Source: Proteobacteria bacterium UBA5122
GTDB taxonomy: Bacteria > Pseudomonadota > Gammaproteobacteria > Tenderiales > Tenderiaceae
Direction of reading: 5' to 3'
DNA: 9,548 nt
Assembly (NCBI GenBank): GCA_002415485.1
Contig: DHYU01000054.1
Location: forward strand, 14,813-24,360
Shown: in pieces, positions 5,785 to 9,548 of the stretch
How the letters are laid out: each line of letters opens with the position of its first letter
How positions within the stretch are numbered: position 1 is the stretch's first letter
The notes under the pieces: model-generated
What the model saw: only the letters and a program-made list of their open reading frames with translations
The model's database searches: none
What the model was told of the DNA's origin: nothing
Program-made: the position numbers and the translations under genes

Positions 5785-6342
5785 TTATTTCTTCTCTGGC
5801 ATCATGGATGAGTGGTGATGCACGATTTTCCATTGATTGTTACGATATTCATAGACGAAGGTGTATCGTGCTGGAACGATTTCTTTCTTGCCTGCGGAGA
5901 TCACTGCAAAGTCGTAAATGCCTGCGTCAGTCAGTTTGTTGCAGCCTTTTTTGATGTTGCGTTGTTTGATGGTGCCGAATGGTTTCTTCTCCAAGAAGTG
6001 GATGAAGTAATCTTCTATCTCGGCGGGTGTGGTTCTGGGCAGGTTGGATACGGTGGGGAGGAGCACTGCGTCTTCAGCGTATAGCGCTGCCACTTGTTTT
6101 GCGTTACCGGTCTGTAGCGCGTTATTCCATTTGTTAAACAGCTCTTCTGCCAATTTTTGTGTAGCTGGTTGGCACACCACGGTTTCATAGTCGCTGGCGG
6201 TGTCGATGGCGATGTTGTGGGCGGCGCGTCCTGTGATCACTTGTTCTGCGTTGTTGCGTTGGTAGTGGCCGTAACTAATACCTTTTTCGATACCTTGATC
6301 AATGCCGGTGGTGCCTGTGATGTGATAACGCTTGGTGGTCAT
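5785..6342 (-). CDS. CaMKII association-domain/SnoaL-like (NTF2-fold) protein
   Basis: 185 aa, no signal peptide seen. Residues about 60-183 read as a small cone-shaped NTF2-like domain: helix LAEELFNKWNNALQTGNAKQVAALYAEDAVLLPT (64-97), then strands ending in YEYRNNQWKIVHHHSSMMPE, the hallmark C-terminus of CaMKII_AD-like and SgcJ/EcaC-type bacterial proteins. Members often bind small ligands or oligomerise; no enzymatic role can be assigned. The start is fixed by AAGAGGAA ending 5 bases upstream of ATG 6342, so the roughly 55-residue N-terminal extension appears real and is unlike a typical member. It stands alone, with an extended -10 promoter upstream and an inverted repeat downstream. Confidence 0.75.
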   Translation of the reverse strand: MTTKRYHITGTTGIDQGIEKGISYGHYQRNNAEQVITGRAAHNIAIDTASDYETVVCQPATQKLAEELFNKWNNALQTGNAKQVAALYAEDAVLLPTVSNLPRTTPAEIEDYFIHFLEKKPFGTIKQRNIKKGCNKLTDAGIYDFAVISAGKKEIVPARYTFVYEYRNNQWKIVHHHSSMMPEKK

Positions 6343-6411
6343 GGACGTTCCTCTTCGAGACGCGTTGAGTATTTGGCGCGGGCTGCATTTAGGGTGGCCG
6401 CAGGGTGGCGC

Positions 6412-6420
6412 ATTATATCA
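6412..6420 (-). promoter_or_regulatory. Extended -10 promoter for the CaMKII_AD-like gene
   Basis: The minus strand reads TGATATAAT: a consensus TATAAT (6412-6417) with the TGN extension (6418-6420). No good -35 is present, as is usual for extended -10 promoters. The leader would be about 65 nt. Confidence 0.55.
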
Positions 6421-6503
6421 CTCTTGATGGGGGGGCGTTAGCGTGTCCAATAAGAGAAAAAAGGGGGCATGCCTTGTGCGTTGTTTGGAATAAATAACAG
6501 CAA

Positions 6504-6572
6504 GTAGCCTGGAAGAAGCGATAGCGTTTTCCGGGGAAAGCCTGGATGCCATTTCATTACATCCCGGCCTTA
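6504..6572 (+). repeat. GTAGCCTGGA-type intergenic hairpin repeat
   Basis: The left half (GTAGCCTGGAAGAAGCGATA) and the right half (CATTACATCCCGGCCTTA) are imperfect inverted copies around CCGGGGAAAGCCTGG. This is the form of a repeat common between genes in gammaproteobacteria. An open frame crosses it, but the repeat explains the sequence better. Confidence 0.55.
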
Positions 6573-6656
6573 TCGAAAGTCCACTTATGGCGATGCCGGA
6601 TGTTCCGATAATCGCATATGAACAGTTAGACAATCAGCCACGTTTGAGGGCGTTAT

Positions 6657-6995
6657 ATGGCAGAAATTATTCCCGCGCTTAATCGCCAGACCCTTGGTCG
6701 CATGACCTCTGGCGAGAAGCGAGTGGCGCGTCGCCTGGAGGCGTTGCTGGAGGATGATTACCTGGTTTGGTATGACATCCCGGTTGGCAATAAACGCCGA
6801 TATCCGGATTTTATTATCCTGCACCCTGGTCGCGGTTTGTTGTTTCTTGAGGTTAAGGACTGGAAGCCTGAGACGGTGAAGAAGATCTCCAAGTCGGAGG
6901 TTTCGCTGTTGACGGATAAAGGCCTGGTGACCCAAGCCCATCCGCTCGAGCAGGCCCGCCAACGCGGTAAGGCGTACTACGTAGGGCGACAATAA
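6657..6995 (+). pseudogene. Truncated NERD-domain nuclease/helicase gene
   Basis: 112 aa where the family usually has several hundred. Residues 1-101 read as the NERD domain that starts NERD-helicase proteins: MTSGEKRVARRLE, then YPDFIILHPGRGLLFLEVKDWK, with the restriction-fold residues D51, E65 and K67 in place, and LVTQAHPLEQAR. At that point, where homologues continue into the rest of the protein, the frame enters the GTAGGGCG repeat (copy 2, exact shared edge from 6960) and ends RGKAYYVGRQ. The helicase part is absent from the window. A good GAGGG (6646-6650) lies 6 bases before ATG 6657, so the stub could still be translated. I call it a pseudogene made by the repeat junction; a functional stand-alone domain is less likely. 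Confidence 0.75.
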
Positions 6996-7099
6996 GCGAA
7001 GCGCATTGCGCCGAACGAAAAGAGAATTAGGAATCGCTATCACGAGAGCCTGCCTGGGTATGTTACGGAATAAAAAACATTCCTAACCCACCCTACATC
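6960..7099 (+). repeat. GTAGGGCG-ended intergenic repeat, copy 2
   Basis: It matches 5535-5668, with an extra AATAAGCGAAGCGCATTGCG segment near the left end and a missing segment later on. Its left edge lies inside the NERD reading frame and supplies that frame's last residues and stop. Confidence 0.8.
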
Positions 7100-7190
7100 A
7101 AATGTCTGGTCATGGCCGTATAGTTGACACATTTCGAATCAAAGGGGCAGGCTCTTTTGAATTTAACAAAAGACCCGTGCTTAAAAGGGC
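7100..7190. other. Short gap with a small hairpin
   Basis: No gene. TCTTTTG (7153-7159) and CAAAAGA (7167-7173) form a 7-bp stem with a 7-base loop. It may be debris of a mobile repeat; nothing else is recognisable. Confidence 0.4.
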
Positions 7191-7271
7191 CGTAGGGTGG
7201 GCTGAAGAATGAAGCCCAACGTATAATGCCAAAATTCATGTTGGGCTTCGCAAGCTCAGCACCAACCTACA
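7191..7271. repeat. GTAGGTTGG-type inverted-repeat element
   Basis: Long imperfect inverted repeat: GTAGGGTGGGCTGA ... GAAGCCCAAC on the left against GTTGGGCTTC ... TCAGCACCAACCTAC on the right. About 80 bp, with no coding capacity. It is a different family from the copies at 5535 and 6960 but has a similar terminal GTAGG. Confidence 0.75.
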
Positions 7272-7275
7272 TTTG

Positions 7276-7298
7276 AACGTCCGCTTCTGGCTTTAGCA
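7276..7298 (+). repeat. Short dispersed motif, copy c
   Basis: AACGTCCGCTTCTGGCTTTA then GCA directly follows the inverted-repeat element. It resembles copies a (428-453) and b (3527-3551). Confidence 0.4.
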
Positions 7299-7497
7299 AA
7301 CCAGTATTCACGATTTAATACTGTCTCTTGTAGCTGCGATTGGTATCGTGTAATCGCACGTATGTGATTGATATGTATTGGCGATAACATCCGTCCGATT
7401 ACGTTTCACCCTTTGACCTACATTTGTCTGGAAATGGCTTCGGTGTATTTCAATGCGTCTCAATGAGGGGGCGAGGACTAATCTTCTCTATATGGGC
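7299..7497. other. Gene-free stretch with two small hairpins
   Basis: No credible gene. CAGTATT/AATACTG (7302-7323) and TGCGATT/AATCGCA (7335-7358) are perfect 7-bp inverted repeats. CCTACATTTG at 7419 resembles the right edges of the neighbouring repeats (near 5661, 7092 and 7265) and may be a remnant end. Confidence 0.45.
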
Positions 7498-7520
7498 ATT
7501 ATGTTATAACATAACATCTT
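7498..7520. promoter_or_regulatory. Probable Zur box
   Basis: The core ATGTTATAACATAACAT (7501-7517) is an 8-1-8 palindrome with one mismatch and fits the gammaproteobacterial Zur pattern ATGTTATA-N-TATAACAT. It lies 63 bases upstream of the DUF1826 start, a family often seen under Zur control. TATAAC inside it could serve as a -10, which would let Zur block transcription, but no clear -35 is seen. Confidence 0.65.
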
Positions 7521-7580
7521 TGTTTGACCGTAGATTCCCCTTAATGACATTGGTGAGCGCTTGGCGTGGGAGGTTTTGGT

Positions 7581-8255
7581 ATGGATGTTTTTGCTCAGGT
7601 TTCAGTTGATACGCCACCATCAATGATGTTGGGCTCTGTATCTGATTCGGTGACCCCAGAGGTGCTGGGGGATATTTACGAGGATGCAAACAATATCGCT
7701 ATTTGGCGACGTGAGCTGTCAGCTGACTTGGTGGCTGGTGTCGATGAGCTTGTAAGGTCGCGCACAGCATTGCAGTTGGCGATGAGCGTTTCGCCACGGA
7801 CTGCGCTGGGGTCTGTGCGCGAAGCCTTGGGTGACCATGCATACGCAGTAGCGTTGAGTGAGGATATTGCTTCACTGGTAGAGATGTTTGCTTACCTGTT
7901 TGATCTTGATACCGTTGGCTTGAGATTGACGACTTTGGATTATGCAATGTGCCCCCGGTTCCACGTTGATAAAGTTCCCTGTCGATTGGTGACGACATAT
8001 CAGGGAGTAGCCACTCAGTGGTTGCCCAATCATGTAGTTGATCGTGCAAAACTGGGTGCGGGAAATAATGGCCTGCCTGATGAGCTTTCCGGGATATATC
8101 AGAGTGCTGACGATATTCACCAGCTCGGCAACGGAGATGTGGCGCTGATTAAAGGTGAGCGTTGGGAGGGGAATGAGGGTAACGGTCTGGTGCATCGTTC
8201 ACCGCTGCCTATTCCGGGTAAAAAGCGTCTTCTGCTGACATTGGATTTTTTGTAA
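7581..8255 (+). CDS. DUF1826 protein, probably zinc-starvation induced
   Basis: 224 aa, cytoplasmic. The second half carries the family's conserved core: CPRFHVDKVPCRLVTTYQGVATQWL (124-148) and, near the end, GDVALIKGERW ... GLVHRSPLPIPGKKRLLLTLDF. The H128-x-D130 ... H205 ... R216 order resembles the metal and co-substrate residues of Fe(II)/2-oxoglutarate oxygenases on a jelly-roll fold; that function is inference. DUF1826 genes are known to occur with COG0523 metallochaperones in Zur regulons, and a Zur-like box lies upstream here, though no COG0523 gene is in the window. I chose ATG 7581 over GTG 7566 because GGGAGG (7568-7573) sits 7 bases before it. Confidence 0.85.
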   Translation: MDVFAQVSVDTPPSMMLGSVSDSVTPEVLGDIYEDANNIAIWRRELSADLVAGVDELVRSRTALQLAMSVSPRTALGSVREALGDHAYAVALSEDIASLVEMFAYLFDLDTVGLRLTTLDYAMCPRFHVDKVPCRLVTTYQGVATQWLPNHVVDRAKLGAGNNGLPDELSGIYQSADDIHQLGNGDVALIKGERWEGNEGNGLVHRSPLPIPGKKRLLLTLDFL

Positions 8256-8277
8256 CGCTTGATCAATCTTTAAATCA

Positions 8278-8303
8278 GCCCTGCAATCAATAGATTGCAG
8301 GGC
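8278..8303. terminator. Bidirectional terminator between convergent genes
   Basis: A perfect 11-bp stem (GCCCTGCAATC, 8278-8288, with 8293-8303) has an AATA loop. It is centred between the DUF1826 stop and the peroxidase stop. T tracts are weak on both sides (TCTTTA on plus, TGATTTAAAG on minus). Confidence 0.75.
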
Positions 8304-8312
8304 GGGTGGTCT

Positions 8313-9413
8313 TTATTGGCGGATATAACCGTCAGTTAATGTCTTCATAAATTCTACGATGGCATCTTCTTCTTCATCCGTTAGGCCTAAGTCACCCAGG
8401 AAGCTACTGTTCATGTTGTCGCGTATCTCTGGTGCAGGCCACTTTCCCTGTATGTCCCGGGTGTTGTAGAAGTGCACGACCTCCTTGAGTGTTGTTAGAG
8501 CGCCGTTGTGCATGTAGGGCGCAGTCAATTCTACATTACGTAGGTGGGTGGTTTTAAAACGTCCTATCTCTTTAGGATTATTGAGGAAGCCACCTAGACC
8601 GGGGTCTTTAAAGTCTGACGGCAGTTTGGCCAGTGCTATTAGTTCAGGGTTACTCGGCACGCCTATATTGTGAAATTTGAAATCGGTAAATAGATCTTTA
8701 TCTTTGCCATTCCCCAGGCTGTGGCAGTGAGTACATTTCGCACGTCCTGTGAACAGATTAAAACCTTGTTCCTCAACCGCGGTGAAGCTTGTCATCTTTG
8801 CTTGTACAGCATCATATTTGGAGGTGAACGGGTTTAATTCGTCTGTACGTTCAAATGCGGCAATTGCGTCGGCCAGACAGTGATAAGCGTTGTTGATGCC
8901 CGGCTGGAAATTGGTTTTTGCATGCTCGAAGGCATCGTTGCCACATTCCTGTTGAAAGAGTGCGCTGTAGCCATGTGATGACGTCTCGATGGCGAGTAGG
9001 ACTGCGGCCTCATTGGGCATGGCCATTTCGACCGGGTTGAGAAATGGTCCCTTTGCCTGCTCTGTGAGATTGGTCGCGCGGCCATCCCAAAATTGACCGC
9101 CTTGTATGCCACCCTTGAGGGTGAATTCAGGGAAGAAGGCGGCATAACTTGCACTTGGTGCATTACGGCTGCCGAACGTGCCTGGTATTGAGCCTTCCGA
9201 TACTGGCAGTTGTCTTTCCGGTTCTGCGAACCCTGCTGTAGGTAGATGGCAACTTGCGCATGACTGGTTTTTGTTGATGGACAGGTTTTCGTCAAAATAG
9301 AGGAAGCGTCCCAGTTGTTCTTGGGGCGTCATCGCAATAGCGCTTTGTGTTACCAGGCTTGTGGCCAGTAGCGCGCCGAGATATTGCATTGAATTTATAC
9401 ATGCTTGTTTCAT
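8313..9413 (-). CDS. Periplasmic di-haem cytochrome c peroxidase (CcpA/MauG family)
   Basis: 366 aa. A Sec signal peptide is visible (LGALLATSLVTQSAIA, cut near residue 27). Two haem c sites follow, CASCH (52-56) and CTHCH (227-231), one per domain. Other family marks are RNAPS (83-87), FWDGRATNLTEQAKGPFLNPVEM (108-130) with the likely catalytic E118, and APYMHNGALTTLKEVVHFY (298-316), where M301 is the expected axial ligand of the second haem, as in peroxidases rather than MauG itself, which has Tyr. Expected role: reduction of H2O2 with electrons from periplasmic cytochrome c, or a MauG-like oxidation. The start is supported by AAGGAA 7 bases upstream. It is the only gene of its unit in the window. 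Confidence 0.9.
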   Translation of the reverse strand: MKQACINSMQYLGALLATSLVTQSAIAMTPQEQLGRFLYFDENLSINKNQSCASCHLPTAGFAEPERQLPVSEGSIPGTFGSRNAPSASYAAFFPEFTLKGGIQGGQFWDGRATNLTEQAKGPFLNPVEMAMPNEAAVLLAIETSSHGYSALFQQECGNDAFEHAKTNFQPGINNAYHCLADAIAAFERTDELNPFTSKYDAVQAKMTSFTAVEEQGFNLFTGRAKCTHCHSLGNGKDKDLFTDFKFHNIGVPSNPELIALAKLPSDFKDPGLGGFLNNPKEIGRFKTTHLRNVELTAPYMHNGALTTLKEVVHFYNTRDIQGKWPAPEIRDNMNSSFLGDLGLTDEEEDAIVEFMKTLTDGYIRQ

Positions 9414-9528
9414 TAATAGGTTCCTTGCTGTGATCGCTGTTTTATTTGATTTCTATATTTATTGTTCGTGACGCTGTTATGGCGGGTGTATGCATGACAG
9501 CGGCGAGTGAATTACGGCGAAAGATAAT
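9414..9528. other. Upstream region of the peroxidase gene
   Basis: It contains AAGGAA (9421-9426, minus) as ribosome binding site and an AT-rich block (9447-9470) that probably holds the promoter. No consensus -10/-35 pair can be named with confidence. Confidence 0.4.
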
Positions 9529-9547
9529 AATGATAATAGTTATCATT
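9529..9547. promoter_or_regulatory. Fur-type iron box
   Basis: AATGATAATAGTTATCATT is a perfect palindrome of 8-bp arms around TAG, matching the Fur pattern TGATAAT-N-ATTATCA closely. A further GATAAT precedes it at 9523. It may control the peroxidase 115 bp away, or a divergent gene beyond the window edge, or both. Confidence 0.8.
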
Positions 9548-9548
9548 T

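Noticed and set aside
6418..6633. Minus-strand 71-aa frame and an opposite plus-strand frame ending inside the NERD gene start
   Set aside because: Both are explained by the GTAGCCTGGA-type repeat; the plus frame has no start codon before 6587.
6585..7043. Minus-strand 152-aa open frame
   Set aside because: Antisense to the NERD reading frame, whose motifs and ribosome binding site make it the real one.
7566..7580. GTG start giving a 229-aa DUF1826 protein
   Set aside because: The GTG overlaps the GGGAGG that serves ATG 7581, and the five extra residues lack support.
7424..7609. Plus-strand 61-aa open frame
   Set aside because: It overlaps the Zur-like box and the start of the DUF1826 gene and has no ribosome binding site.
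1..9548. Autonomous transposon or prophage
   Set aside because: No transposase, integrase or phage structural gene is visible on either strand; only non-coding repeats and possible scars.

Overview
The window looks like a gammaproteobacterial chromosome. The evidence is a tRNA-Ser(GGA) 3' end with encoded CCA, a CTG-N10-CAG LexA box in front of umuDC, Fur-type and Zur-type operators, and several hairpin repeats of the kind scattered through environmental gammaproteobacterial intergenic DNA. Genus is not determinable from this; a marine or soil group such as Cellvibrionales is only a guess.

Layout. (1) 1-292: the 3' part of tRNA-Ser(GGA), its intrinsic terminator, then a second copy of tRNA tail plus terminator with a 182-bp period. 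This recalls the repeats behind E. coli tyrT. (2) 555-3472: an AT-rich three-gene operon with overlapping ORFs, which I read as an ABC-three-component (ABC-3C) conflict/defence system: SMEK-domain effector, small middle component (MC6-like), and Rad50-like DUF2326 ATPase. (3) 3608-5301, minus strand: umuDC (DNA polymerase V) behind a LexA box. (4) 5332-7497: a repeat-rich, partly decayed stretch. It holds one intact gene (CaMKII association-domain/SnoaL-like, minus strand), a truncated NERD-nuclease gene, and at least three families of hairpin repeats. Two copies of one family share an exact 30-bp edge that coincides with the truncation of the NERD gene. (5) 7498-8255: a Zur-like operator followed by a DUF1826 gene. 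(6) 8313-9547: a secreted di-haem cytochrome c peroxidase (minus strand), with a perfect 8-3-8 Fur-type palindrome at the right edge.

How it fits together: the left half is a tRNA-proximal accessory region carrying a probable anti-invader system next to SOS mutagenesis genes. The right half is metal-linked: a zinc-starvation-type gene and a haem peroxidase beside an iron-type operator. The most notable system is the ABC-3C operon. The tRNA-tail repeat and the Zur-box/DUF1826 pair are the next most useful observations. All family calls are by reading motifs; no search was run.
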